Part shown: piece by piece, positions 8,055 through 16,391 of the stretch | Layout: each line of letters opens with the position of its first letter | Position numbering within the stretch: the stretch's first letter is position 1 | NCBI RefSeq assembly: GCF_017315755.1 | Contig: NZ_JAFLRJ010000096.1 | Coordinates: 1 to 64,000, forward strand | DNA: 64,000 bases | Source of the DNA: Streptomyces beijiangensis | GTDB taxonomy: Bacteria; Actinomycetota; Actinomycetes; Streptomycetales; Streptomycetaceae | Direction of reading: 5' to 3' | Program-made: the position numbers and the translations under genes | Notes under the pieces: generated by a model | The model's input: the letters and a program-made list of their open reading frames with translations, nothing else | Told to the model about the DNA's origin: nothing | Database searches by the model: none

Positions 8055-9047
8055 CTACAGCCATCCGCGCCGTTTGAACTGCCGGTAGAGGCCGAAGACG
8101 ATCGTGGCCATCAGCAGGATCACCGCCGGGTACGACCACGTCCATGTCAGCTCCGGCATGTGGTCGAAGTTCATTCCGTAGATCCCCGCGACCATCGTCG
8201 GCACGGCCGCCATCGCCGCCCACGCCGAGATCTTCCGCATGTCGTCGTTCTGCCGCACACCCATCTGGGCCAGATGAGCGGAGAGGATGTCCGAGAGCAG
8301 CCGGTCGAGCCCGTCCACCTGCTCGTTGGCGCGGGTCAGATGGTCGCTGACGTCCCTGAAGAAGGGCTGCGCCCGCTCGTGCACGAACGGCACTCCCGCG
8401 CCCGAGAGCCGGTCCATGGGGGCGGCCAGCGGGCCGCTGGCGCGCCGGAATTCGAGCACCTGGCGCTTGAAGGTGTAGATCCGCGACGCGGTGTTCTTCG
8501 CATCGCCGCCGTTCGGGGCGAACACCTCCGCCTCCAGCTCCTCCAGGTCGGTCTGGAGCTCCGCCGCCACGTCGATGTAGTGGTCCACGACGGCGTCGCT
8601 CACCGCGTACAGCACGGCGGTCGGTCCGTGGACGAGCACCTTCGGGTCGTGCTCCAGACGCTTCCGTACGGCGGCCAGCGGTGCGCCCTCGCCGTGTCTG
8701 ACCGTCACGACGAAGGAGTCGCCGACGAAGATCATCAGCTCCTCCGTCGTCACGGTGTCGCTCTCCGCCTCGTACACCACCGGCTTCAGCACCACGAAGA
8801 GTGAGTCGTCGTACACCTCCAGCTTGGGTCGCTGATGGGCGCTGAGCGCATCCTCGACAGCCAGCGGATGCAGCCCGAACTCGCTTGTGACCAGGGAGAA
8901 CTCCTCCTCGGTCGGCTCGTGCATCCCGAGCCAGAGAAAGGAGTCCCCCTCCGCACGCGCCTTGTCGAGGGCTTCGGAGTAGTCCGTGGGCCCCTCGGTC
9001 CTGCGGCCGTTCCGGTAAATGGCGCTGTCGACAATCACGGCGCGCAT
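8055..9047 (-). CDS. corA: CorA family magnesium/cobalt transporter
   Basis: A 330-residue pentameric divalent cation channel. It has a large cytoplasmic N-terminal domain (about 1-265) with a long stalk helix, then two membrane helices at the C-terminus. The signature GMN motif is present (GIYGMNFDHMPELTWTWSYP), followed by the second helix and a basic tail (YRQFKRRGWL). I chose the ATG at 9047 (MRAVIVDSAIYRNGRR), because the residues upstream would overlap the region before the divergent phosphatase gene and are not family-like. Mg2+ versus Co2+ preference cannot be told. Confidence 0.9.
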   Translation of the reverse strand: MRAVIVDSAIYRNGRRTEGPTDYSEALDKARAEGDSFLWLGMHEPTEEEFSLVTSEFGLHPLAVEDALSAHQRPKLEVYDDSLFVVLKPVVYEAESDTVTTEELMIFVGDSFVVTVRHGEGAPLAAVRKRLEHDPKVLVHGPTAVLYAVSDAVVDHYIDVAAELQTDLEELEAEVFAPNGGDAKNTASRIYTFKRQVLEFRRASGPLAAPMDRLSGAGVPFVHERAQPFFRDVSDHLTRANEQVDGLDRLLSDILSAHLAQMGVRQNDDMRKISAWAAMAAVPTMVAGIYGMNFDHMPELTWTWSYPAVILLMATIVFGLYRQFKRRGWL

Positions 9048-9094
9048 TCTTCCCGCTCGGAGGCGTGTTCGCACCCGCGGCTAGGCTGACGCCC

Positions 9095-9781
9095 ATGGCC
9101 ACGCTGATCCTCGTCCGGCACGGACGCTCCACCGCCAACACCTCCGGGGTGCTCGCCGGACGCACCCCCGGCGTCCGACTCGACGAACGCGGACTCGCGC
9201 AGGCCGCAGGTCTGCCGGAGCGTCTCGCCGACGTGCCGCTGGCCGCCGTCGTCGCCAGCCCGCTGGAGCGCTGCCGGGAGACCGTGCAGCCGCTCCTGGA
9301 CGCCAGGCCGGGCCTCGCCCTGCACACGGAAGAGCGGATCAGCGAGTGCGACTACGGCGACTGGTCGGGACGCAAACTCGCCGAGCTCTCCGAGGAGCCG
9401 CTGATGGGCGTGGTGCAGCAGCACCCGTCCGCGGCCACGTTCCCCGGCGGCGAGTCGATGCCGGCCATGCAGGCGCGCGCGGTGGCCGCCGTACGCGACT
9501 GGAACGCGCGGATCGAGGCCGAGCACGGCGAGGACGCGGTGTACGCCATGTGCTCGCACGGCGATGTCATCAAGTCGGTCGTCGCCGACGCCCTCGGCAT
9601 GCATCTTGATCTCTTCCAGCGCATTCACGTCGACCCGTGTTCCCTCACCGCCATCCGCTACACCCGGCTGCGCCCTTTTCTCCTGCGCCTCGGCGACACC
9701 GGCGAGTTCGGTTCGCTGGCGCCGCGGGACAGTGGCACCGGCGCGGACGCCGCGGTGGGCGGTGGCGCGGGGGCGCCGTGA
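9095..9781 (+). CDS. Histidine phosphatase, MSMEG_4193-type phosphomutase family
   Basis: A 228-residue histidine phosphatase (phosphoglycerate mutase-like) with the phospho-accepting RHG motif at the N-terminus (LILVRHGRSTANTSG), the second Arg in SPLERCRET, the proton-donor Glu region ECDYGDWSG and the late His in MCSHGDVIK. It matches the actinobacterial MSMEG_4193 family. It heads a same-strand block with DUF3090, a PI-kinase-like protein and mshC, an order I recall as conserved in mycobacteria and streptomycetes. The start at 9095 gives the family N-terminus MATLILVRHG. The C-terminus is a Gly/Ala-rich tail. The substrate is unknown. Confidence 0.88.
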   Translation: MATLILVRHGRSTANTSGVLAGRTPGVRLDERGLAQAAGLPERLADVPLAAVVASPLERCRETVQPLLDARPGLALHTEERISECDYGDWSGRKLAELSEEPLMGVVQQHPSAATFPGGESMPAMQARAVAAVRDWNARIEAEHGEDAVYAMCSHGDVIKSVVADALGMHLDLFQRIHVDPCSLTAIRYTRLRPFLLRLGDTGEFGSLAPRDSGTGADAAVGGGAGAP

Positions 9782-9844
9782 TCGCTGGGCGCAGTAGGGT
9801 GGTCGGGCCGTTGACAGCCCCTTTCGAACCTCTGGAGACAGAAC

Positions 9845-10435
9845 GTGTCCCGTCAGGTGTTCTTCTACGATCCGCCGGACCGCTTCGTGGCCGGTACGGT
9901 CGGGCTGCCTGGACGCCGGACGTTCTTCCTGCAGGCCTCGTCCGGCCCCCGCACCACCAGCGTCGCCCTGGAGAAGACCCAGGTCGCGGCCCTCGCCGAA
10001 CGCATTGACGAGCTCCTGGACGAGGTGGTGCGCAGGACCGGCGGCAATTCCCCGGTGCCCGCTGTCGCCCCGGCCGACATCGGCGACACCGCGCCACTGG
10101 ACGCCCCCGTCGAGGAGGAGTTCAGGGTCGGCACGATGGCGCTGGCCTGGGACGGCGACGAACAGCGCATGATCATCGAGGCGCAGGCGCTCGTCGAACT
10201 GGACGCGGAGTCCGACGAGGACCTCGCCGAGGCCGAGGAGCGCATGCTCCAGGACGACGAGAACGGCCCGCCGATGCTGCGGGTACGCCTCACCGGGGTC
10301 CAGGCCAGGGCCTTCGCCAAGCGTGCGCTCGACGTCGTCAACGCGGGCCGGCCGCCGTGCCCGTTGTGCAGCCTGCCGCTCGACCCGGAGGGACACGTAT
10401 GCCCGCGTCAGAACGGATACCGCCGCTCCTCCTGA
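9845..10435 (+). CDS. DUF3090 family protein
   Basis: A 196-residue cytoplasmic protein starting MSRQVFFYDPPDRFVAGTVG, with the family's C-terminal zinc-like cysteine cluster ([21 protein letters not shown]). Its function is unknown, and it is a steady neighbour of the MSMEG_4193-type phosphatase and the PI-kinase-like gene. Its 3' end overlaps the start of the next gene (ATG at 10399) by 37 bases, so the two are probably translationally coupled. The cysteine spacing C-x2-C-x10-C suggests metal binding, which is inference. Confidence 0.88.
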   Translation: MSRQVFFYDPPDRFVAGTVGLPGRRTFFLQASSGPRTTSVALEKTQVAALAERIDELLDEVVRRTGGNSPVPAVAPADIGDTAPLDAPVEEEFRVGTMALAWDGDEQRMIIEAQALVELDAESDEDLAEAEERMLQDDENGPPMLRVRLTGVQARAFAKRALDVVNAGRPPCPLCSLPLDPEGHVCPRQNGYRRSS

Positions 10436-11202
10436 AGGGTGAGCTGACGGTACGCGGCCGGATCCGCGAGGCATCGAACGCGGTGCTGTACTGCATGGTC
10501 TCGTACGAGGGCGCCGAGGCGGCCTGCGTATACAAACCGGTGGCAGGCGAGCGCCCGCTCTGGGATTTCCCGGACGGGAACCTCGCCCAGCGCGAGGTGG
10601 CCGCGTACGAGATCTCCGAGGCGACGGGGTGGGGCCTGATCCCGCCCACGGTGCTGCGCGACGGGCCGTACGGCGAAGGCATGGTCCAGCTCTGGATCGA
10701 GACGGACGAGTCGCCCGCCGAGCCGCTCCTCGCCCTGGTCGACGAGGAGGAGCCGGCGGAGGGCTGGAAGGCGGTCGCCCTGGCGGAGGTCGGGGAGGGC
10801 CGTACGGCCCTGCTGGTCCACGCGGACGACGCCAGGCTGCGCCGGCTCGCGGTCCTGGACGCCGTGATCAACAACGGTGACCGTAAGGGCGGCCATCTGC
10901 TGACCGGCACGGACGGGCGGCTCCTCGGCATCGATCACGGAGTGACCTTCAACACCGAGGACAAGCTGCGGACGCTGCTGTGGGGGTGGGCGGGGGAGGC
11001 GCTGACGGCTGAAGCCGTCGGGGTCCTGGAGCGGCTGGGTGCCGATCTGGCGCCCGGTGAGGCGCTTGCCGCCCGGATGGGCGAGCTGATCACTTCTGCG
11101 GAGGTGGAGGCGCTCAGGGGGCGGGTCTCGGAGCTTCTGCGCACCGGGCTGCACCCGGCCCCGTCCGGGGAGTGGCCCTCGATCCCCTGGCCTCCGGTCT
11201 GA
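10399..11202 (+). CDS. SCO1664 family PI3/4-kinase-like protein
   Basis: A 267-residue protein with a fold related to phosphatidylinositol 3/4-kinases. It has an ATP-binding beta hairpin region ([19 protein letters not shown]), the catalytic-loop segment [13 protein letters not shown] and the metal-binding GIDHGVTF. Known as the SCO1664 family in actinobacteria, it may phosphorylate a protein or small molecule rather than a lipid. The ATG at 10399 lies inside the DUF3090 gene and gives the family-like N-terminus [20 protein letters not shown]. It is followed after about 106 bases by mshC. Confidence 0.85.
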   Translation: MPASERIPPLLLKGELTVRGRIREASNAVLYCMVSYEGAEAACVYKPVAGERPLWDFPDGNLAQREVAAYEISEATGWGLIPPTVLRDGPYGEGMVQLWIETDESPAEPLLALVDEEEPAEGWKAVALAEVGEGRTALLVHADDARLRRLAVLDAVINNGDRKGGHLLTGTDGRLLGIDHGVTFNTEDKLRTLLWGWAGEALTAEAVGVLERLGADLAPGEALAARMGELITSAEVEALRGRVSELLRTGLHPAPSGEWPSIPWPPV

Positions 11203-11308
11203 GGGGTCCTGCGAAGCCTGGGGTGGATGGGGTACGCAAGAAGGCGTAATCGGCCATGGTCCTGGATCCGGTTCGTATCCGGAACACACGTCCGGTTACG
11301 CTCATGAC

Positions 11309-12538
11309 ATGCATGCCTGGCCCGCTTCTGAGGTCCCCGCCCTGCCTGGCAAGGGCCGCGACCTCCGGATCCACGACACCGCGACCGGCGGACGGATCAC
11401 TCTTGACCCCGGTCCCGTAGCCCGCATTTATGTCTGCGGCATTACGCCGTACGACGCGACCCACATGGGTCATGCGGCGACCTACAACGCGTTCGACCTC
11501 GTTCAGCGCGTGTGGCTCGACACCAAGCGGCAGGTTCACTACGTCCAGAACGTCACCGACGTCGACGACCCGCTCCTGGAGCGCGCCATCCGCGACGGCA
11601 TCGATTGGACCGGCCTCGCCGAGCGCGAGACCGCTCTCTTCCGCGAGGACATGACAGCCCTCCGGATGCTCCCCCCGAAGCACTACATCGGAGCCGTGGA
11701 GGCCATACCGGGGATCGTGCCGCTCGTCGAGCGGCTGCGGGACTCGGGGGCCGCCTACGAGCTCGAAGGCGACGTCTACTTCTCCGTCGAGAGCGACGCC
11801 CACTTCGGTGAGGTGTCCAACCTGGACGCCGAAGCGATGCGGATCCTCTCCGCCGAGCGCGGCGGAGACCCGGACCGTCCGGGCAAGAAGAACCCGCTCG
11901 ACCCGATGCTCTGGATGGCCGCCCGCGAGGGCGAGCCGAGCTGGGACGGCGGCTCCCTCGGCGCCGGCCGGCCCGGCTGGCACATCGAGTGCGTGGCCAT
12001 CGCCCTGGATCACCTGGGGATGGGCTTCGACGTGCAGGGCGGCGGCTCCGACCTCGCCTTCCCGCACCACGAGATGGGTGCGTCGCACGCCCAGGCGCTG
12101 ACCGGGGAACACCCGTTCGCCCAGGCGTACGTACACGCCGGGATGGTCGCCCTCGACGGCGCGAAGATGTCCAAGTCCAAGGGCAACCTGGTCTTCGTCT
12201 CCACGCTCCGCAGGGACGGCGTCGACCCCGCCGCCATCCGCCTCGCGCTGCTCTCGCACCACTACCGGTCCGACTGGGAGTGGACCGACCAGGTACTCGC
12301 CGACGCCGTCGAGCGGCTCGCTCGCTGGCGTGCCGCCGTCTCGCGCCCGGACGGACGGTCCGCCGACGCGCTGGTCGAGGAGATCCGCGCGGCTCTCGCC
12401 GACGATCTGGACGCCCCGGCCGCACTGGCTGCCGTGGACCGCTGGGCCGAACTCCAGAACGCCGAAGGCGGCAGTGACGAGGGCGCGCCCGGCCTCGTCT
12501 CGCGCTCGGTCGACGCGCTGCTCGGAGTGGCGCTGTAA
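11309..12538 (+). CDS. mshC: Cysteine:glucosaminyl inositol ligase (MshC)
   Basis: A 409-residue ATP-dependent ligase that joins L-cysteine to GlcN-Ins, the third enzymatic step of mycothiol biosynthesis. It is related to cysteinyl-tRNA synthetase. It has zinc-binding Cys in [16 protein letters not shown] (which includes the HIGH-like HMGH), the zinc-ligand segment [10 protein letters not shown] with [11 protein letters not shown], and the adenylate-binding KMSKS motif ([12 protein letters not shown]). The length matches the family. Mycothiol is the main low-molecular-weight thiol of actinomycetes, so this gene is strong taxonomic evidence. It ends in a strong hairpin at 12562-12600. Confidence 0.96.
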   Translation: MHAWPASEVPALPGKGRDLRIHDTATGGRITLDPGPVARIYVCGITPYDATHMGHAATYNAFDLVQRVWLDTKRQVHYVQNVTDVDDPLLERAIRDGIDWTGLAERETALFREDMTALRMLPPKHYIGAVEAIPGIVPLVERLRDSGAAYELEGDVYFSVESDAHFGEVSNLDAEAMRILSAERGGDPDRPGKKNPLDPMLWMAAREGEPSWDGGSLGAGRPGWHIECVAIALDHLGMGFDVQGGGSDLAFPHHEMGASHAQALTGEHPFAQAYVHAGMVALDGAKMSKSKGNLVFVSTLRRDGVDPAAIRLALLSHHYRSDWEWTDQVLADAVERLARWRAAVSRPDGRSADALVEEIRAALADDLDAPAALAAVDRWAELQNAEGGSDEGAPGLVSRSVDALLGVAL

Positions 12539-12561
12539 CGGCTCGTTCATACGCTGGGAAC

Positions 12562-12600
12562 GGCAGGCCCCCGACTTCTTCACGAAGTCTGGGGCCTGCC
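12562..12600 (+). terminator. Hairpin terminator after mshC
   Basis: GGCAGGCCCCCGACTT pairs with AAGTCTGGGGCCTGCC (one mismatch) around a short loop, 24 bases after the mshC stop, followed by CTGTTTTG. A second hairpin-free spacer leads to the GH31 gene. Confidence 0.88.
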
Positions 12601-12647
12601 CTGTTTTGTCCATGGTCAAGTGCTCGTTACTGCGCTAAAAGCGCTCT

Positions 12648-15600
12648 ATGCAATCATCAACGCGCATCAGAGCGGCGGCAGTTGCAGCCCTGCTCGGTCT
12701 GCTGGCGGTCTTCGCCGGACCGGGCAGCGCAACTGCCGACACGACCGCCGCAGCCGATACGGCCGTGGGAGACGTCACCGGCTTCTCCGCGGACGGCTCC
12801 GTCTTCCATCTGAAGGCAGGCGCGGCGGAAGCCCGCGTCAGCTTCGTCTCCGACGAGACCTTCCGCCTCGAACTCGCCCCCGACGGTACGTTCACCGACC
12901 CCACCGGCACGGACATCGTCCTGCCGCAGGGCAAGCCGCCACGCACCCACTGGAAGGACAGGGGTGACCGTTACGAACTGAGCACCGACCGGGTCACCCT
13001 GCGCGCCTACAAGTCCCCGCTCCGCTTCGCGCTGTTCCGCGCCGACGGCACCCAGGTCTGGGCCGAGTCCAAGCCGCTCAGCTGGAGCGCGGACACCACC
13101 ACCCAGACCCTGGCCCGAGGCGCCGATGAGCAGTTCTACGGCGCGGGGATGCAGAACGGCCGGGGCAACACCTCGCACCGCGGCCAGACGGTCGAGGTCG
13201 GCGTCGACTACAACTGGGACGACGGCGGGCACCCCAACTCGGTCCCGTTCTACCTCTCCACGGCCGGCTACGGGGTCTACCGGAACACGTACGCCCCGAA
13301 CACATACGCCTTCAACGACCCGGTCACCGCGAGCGCCAAGGAGCAGCGCTTCGACGCGTACTACTTCGCCGGCGCGAGCTCCAAGGACGTCATCGGCCAG
13401 TACACCAAGCTCACCGGCAAGCCCTTCATGCCGCCGATCTACGGCCTGGAGAACGGCGACGCCGACTGCTACCTGCACAATGCCAACCGCGGCGAGCGCC
13501 ACACCCTGGACGCCCTGGACATCGCCGACGGCTTCGTCGGCAACGACATGCCCAACGGCTGGATGCTCGTCAACGACGGCTACGGCTGCGGTTACGAGAA
13601 CCTCGCCGAGACCTCCAAGGGCCTGGGCGAGCGCAAGACGAAGCTCGGCCTGTGGACCCAGGACGGCATCGACAACCTCGCCCAGCAGGTGAAGGACGGC
13701 CAGCGCGTCGCCAAGCTCGACGTGGCATGGGTCGGCAGCGGCTACAAGTTCGCGCTCGACGGCTGCAAGGCCGCGTACCAGGGCATCGAGGACAACAGCG
13801 ACGCACGCGGCCTCACCTGGGCCCCCGAGAGCTGGGCGGGCGCGCAGCGCTGCGGAGTGCAGTGGTCCGGCGACCAGACCGGCAGCTGGGACTTCATCAG
13901 GTGGCAGATCCCCACGTACGCCGGTTCGACCATGTCAGGACTCGCCTACACGACGAGCGACGTGGACGGGATCTTCGGCGGCAGTCCCAAGACGTACACC
14001 CGTGATCTGCAGTGGAAGTCCTTCCTGCCCGCGATGATCACGATGGACGGCTGGGCGGCGAGCGACAAGCAGCCCTACCGGCAGGGCGAGCCGTACGTCT
14101 CCATCAACCGCAAGTACCTCAAGCTCAAGGAGTCGCTGCTGCCGTACATGTACTCCTACGCGCACGAGGCGAACACCACCGGCGTCGGCCCGGTCCGCCC
14201 GCTCGCCCTGGAGTACCCGGACGACCCGACGGCGGCCACGGACGCGGCCAAGTACGAGTTCCTGACCGGCGAGGACTTCCTGGTCGCGCCCGTCTACGAG
14301 GACACCGACACCCGCGACGGGATCTACCTCCCCAAGGGCACCTGGATCGACTACTGGTCGGGACGCACCTACCAGGGCCCGACAACCGTCAACGGCTACA
14401 GCGCCCCGCTCGACACCCTGCCGCTCTTCGTCAAGGCCGGGGCGAACGTGCCGATGTGGCCCGGCATCAGGTCGTACGCCGACCGCACCGCGAACTCCCC
14501 GCTCGCCTGGGACATCTACCCGCAGGGCAAGACGTCCTTCGACCTGTACGAGGACGACGGCGTGACCCGGCAGAACCGTGAAGGGAAGTACGCCACCCAG
14601 CGCGCCGAGGTCGACGCGCCGCGCTCGGGGGCCGGGGACGTGACCGTCCGGATCGGCGCCAGCAAGGGGAACTTCCAGGGCAAGCAGACCACGCGGCCCT
14701 ACCAGTTCACCGTGCACACAGGCGACGCCCCGAGCAAGGTAGAGCTCGGCCACCGCAAGCTGCCGCGGCTCACCTCGCAGGCGGCGTACGACAAGGCCTC
14801 GCAGGGCTGGTTCTACGACCGGGACGACCGGGGCGGCGTCGTCAAGGTCAAGACCGCTTCGCTGCGTACGGACAAGGCCTTCGAGCTGGAGCTGAAGGAC
14901 GCTGCCGCGGTCGGCGGCGCACGGCCCGGCGCGGCCGCGACCCTCGCTGTCGCTCCCGGCCAGGAGCTCGGCGCGGGCGTGGCGGGCAAGGTCGCGGTCG
15001 ACGTGACCGCGGGCAACAGCGACGCCACCGGCGCGGATGTCACCCTTCAGGCCCCCGAGGGCTGGAGTGTCGCGCCTGCGGCGACCGTCGCACGGATCCC
15101 GGCCGGCACCACCCGGCGCGTCGAGGTGGCCGTCACCCCGGCCAAGGACGCGACACCGGGGGACACCACGCTCACCGCGGTCGCCCGCTACAGGGCCGCG
15201 GGCCAGGACCGTACGTCCACCCAGCGGTTCGGGGCCTCCGTCATGCCGGAGCCGCCGACCGCCGACACCTGGGCGAGCGATCTGACCTGGCTGAAGTCCA
15301 CCAACGGGTACGGTCCCGCCGAACGGGACCGCTCCAACGGGGAGTCGGGCGCGGCCGACGGCCACCCCCTGACGCTCGCGGGGACGACGTACCCCAAGGG
15401 GATCGGCACCCACGCCGACTCCGACATCGAGGTCTACCTCGGCGGGCGCTGCACCTCGCTCACCGCCGACGTAGGCATCGACGACGAGATCAACGGCTAT
15501 GGGGAGGTGGCCTTCTCCGTCGAGGCGGACGGAAAGGTGCTGTGGACCTCGCCGAAGGTGACCGGGGCCTCGGCGGCCGTACCGGTGGATGTGCCGCTGG

Positions 15601-15698
15601 ACGGTGCGCGGCATGTGCATCTGAAGGTGACCGACACCAACGGGTCGAAGACCGGTGACCACGGCGACTGGGCCGGCGCGAAGTTCAGCTGCGCCTGA
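12648..15698 (+). CDS. Secreted GH31 family glycoside hydrolase with NEW3 and NPCBM domains
   Basis: A 1016-residue extracellular glycosidase. Sec signal peptide at about 1-31 (AVAALLGLLAVFAGPGSATA). An N-terminal beta-sandwich (about 40-250) precedes a GH31 TIM barrel (about 260-600). The inferred nucleophile is D358 in AKLDVAWVG and the acid/base D409 in WSGDQTGSWDFIRW. A proximal C-terminal domain follows, then a NEW3 alpha-galactosidase-associated domain (about 765-865) and an NPCBM carbohydrate-binding module (about 870-1016). The 51-residue spacing of the two Asp and the NPCBM module recall GH31 subfamilies acting on alpha-GalNAc or alpha-galactosides rather than classic alpha-glucosidases. 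The substrate is not established. No strong ribosome site precedes the ATG. Confidence 0.87.
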   Translation: MQSSTRIRAAAVAALLGLLAVFAGPGSATADTTAAADTAVGDVTGFSADGSVFHLKAGAAEARVSFVSDETFRLELAPDGTFTDPTGTDIVLPQGKPPRTHWKDRGDRYELSTDRVTLRAYKSPLRFALFRADGTQVWAESKPLSWSADTTTQTLARGADEQFYGAGMQNGRGNTSHRGQTVEVGVDYNWDDGGHPNSVPFYLSTAGYGVYRNTYAPNTYAFNDPVTASAKEQRFDAYYFAGASSKDVIGQYTKLTGKPFMPPIYGLENGDADCYLHNANRGERHTLDALDIADGFVGNDMPNGWMLVNDGYGCGYENLAETSKGLGERKTKLGLWTQDGIDNLAQQVKDGQRVAKLDVAWVGSGYKFALDGCKAAYQGIEDNSDARGLTWAPESWAGAQRCGVQWSGDQTGSWDFIRWQIPTYAGSTMSGLAYTTSDVDGIFGGSPKTYTRDLQWKSFLPAMITMDGWAASDKQPYRQGEPYVSINRKYLKLKESLLPYMYSYAHEANTTGVGPVRPLALEYPDDPTAATDAAKYEFLTGEDFLVAPVYEDTDTRDGIYLPKGTWIDYWSGRTYQGPTTVNGYSAPLDTLPLFVKAGANVPMWPGIRSYADRTANSPLAWDIYPQGKTSFDLYEDDGVTRQNREGKYATQRAEVDAPRSGAGDVTVRIGASKGNFQGKQTTRPYQFTVHTGDAPSKVELGHRKLPRLTSQAAYDKASQGWFYDRDDRGGVVKVKTASLRTDKAFELELKDAAAVGGARPGAAATLAVAPGQELGAGVAGKVAVDVTAGNSDATGADVTLQAPEGWSVAPAATVARIPAGTTRRVEVAVTPAKDATPGDTTLTAVARYRAAGQDRTSTQRFGASVMPEPPTADTWASDLTWLKSTNGYGPAERDRSNGESGAADGHPLTLAGTTYPKGIGTHADSDIEVYLGGRCTSLTADVGIDDEINGYGEVAFSVEADGKVLWTSPKVTGASAAVPVDVPLDGARHVHLKVTDTNGSKTGDHGDWAGAKFSCA

Positions 15699-15706
15699 CA
15701 TGGTGC

Positions 15707-15739
15707 GGGCGCCGGCCGGGTCCTGCCCGGTCGGCGCCC
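15707..15739. terminator. Bidirectional terminator after GH31 gene
   Basis: GGGCGCCGGCCGGG pairs with CCCGGTCGGCGCCC (one G-U) with a 5-base loop, between the convergent GH31 and glutamine-rich genes. Confidence 0.82.
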
Positions 15740-15757
15740 TCTGTGCGGGAGCTGGCG

Positions 15758-16351
15758 CTACTGCTTGTTCACCACGACGGCGGTGACGACGCTGGTGACG
15801 TTGTCGTAGAAGCCGATGACCTGCTGCCCGAAGGCGAAGGCTTCCTGGACCTCGTCATGGGTGACCTGGTTGGGGTTGGTCAGCGGACGCCAGGCGTTGT
15901 CGATGAACAAGTACAGGATCGAGGGCTGACCCGGGAGCGGGGTCACGACGTCCCAGAACTTCGTGGCGATGCCACTGGTGAGGGCCTGGCTGTCGACCGC
16001 ACTCGGGAGGATCAGGGGCTGGCCCATCTGCTGCATGCCGGACTGCTGTCCGGACTGCTGTCCGGACTGCGGCTGCTGGAACTGCTGTTGCTGACCCTGC
16101 TGCTGTCCGAGCTGCTGGAGCAGCTGCTGGAAGGGCTGCTGCTGGCCGAGGTGGGAGAGCTGCTGCTGGATCTGCGGCGGCAGTTGCTGCTGCCCATAAC
16201 CCTGCTGGCCCTGCCCGTACCCCTGCTGGCCCTGCCCGTACTGCTGCTGGCCGGAGGACTGCGGCGGCGAGGTGCTGGGGCCCTGCTGCTGGCCCTGCTG
16301 GCCCTGCTGCTGTCCGTAGCTCTGCTGACTCATCTGCGGGGTGGTGCTCAT
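15758..16351 (-). CDS. Glutamine-rich protein with C-terminal module shared with the adjacent S8 peptidase
   Basis: A 197-residue protein starting MSTTPQMSQQSYGQQQGQQG. Residues 7-112 are about half glutamine with repeated YGQGQQG and GQQSGQQS units, a prion-like low-complexity region. Residues 113-197 are ordered, and 144-197 (LYLFIDNAWRPLTNP, later EAFAFGQQVIGFYD and VVTAVVV) match the last 53 residues of the upstream peptidase (LRLFVAGSWRNLNNP, AFAGGRPDV, EVVGLVV). There is no signal peptide or membrane helix. The start at 16351 is 40 bases after the peptidase stop, so the two genes likely form an operon. I do not recognise the family. Confidence 0.83.
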   Translation of the reverse strand: MSTTPQMSQQSYGQQQGQQGQQQGPSTSPPQSSGQQQYGQGQQGYGQGQQGYGQQQLPPQIQQQLSHLGQQQPFQQLLQQLGQQQGQQQQFQQPQSGQQSGQQSGMQQMGQPLILPSAVDSQALTSGIATKFWDVVTPLPGQPSILYLFIDNAWRPLTNPNQVTHDEVQEAFAFGQQVIGFYDNVTSVVTAVVVNKQ

Positions 16352-16391
16352 GCGGGTGTCACCTTCCCTTGTGATTCGGTGCATTGACGGT

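Noticed and set aside
16016..16351. Repetitive CTG/CAG tract resembling a short tandem repeat or CRISPR
   Set aside because: The repetition is in codons for Gln, without regular repeat-spacer structure.
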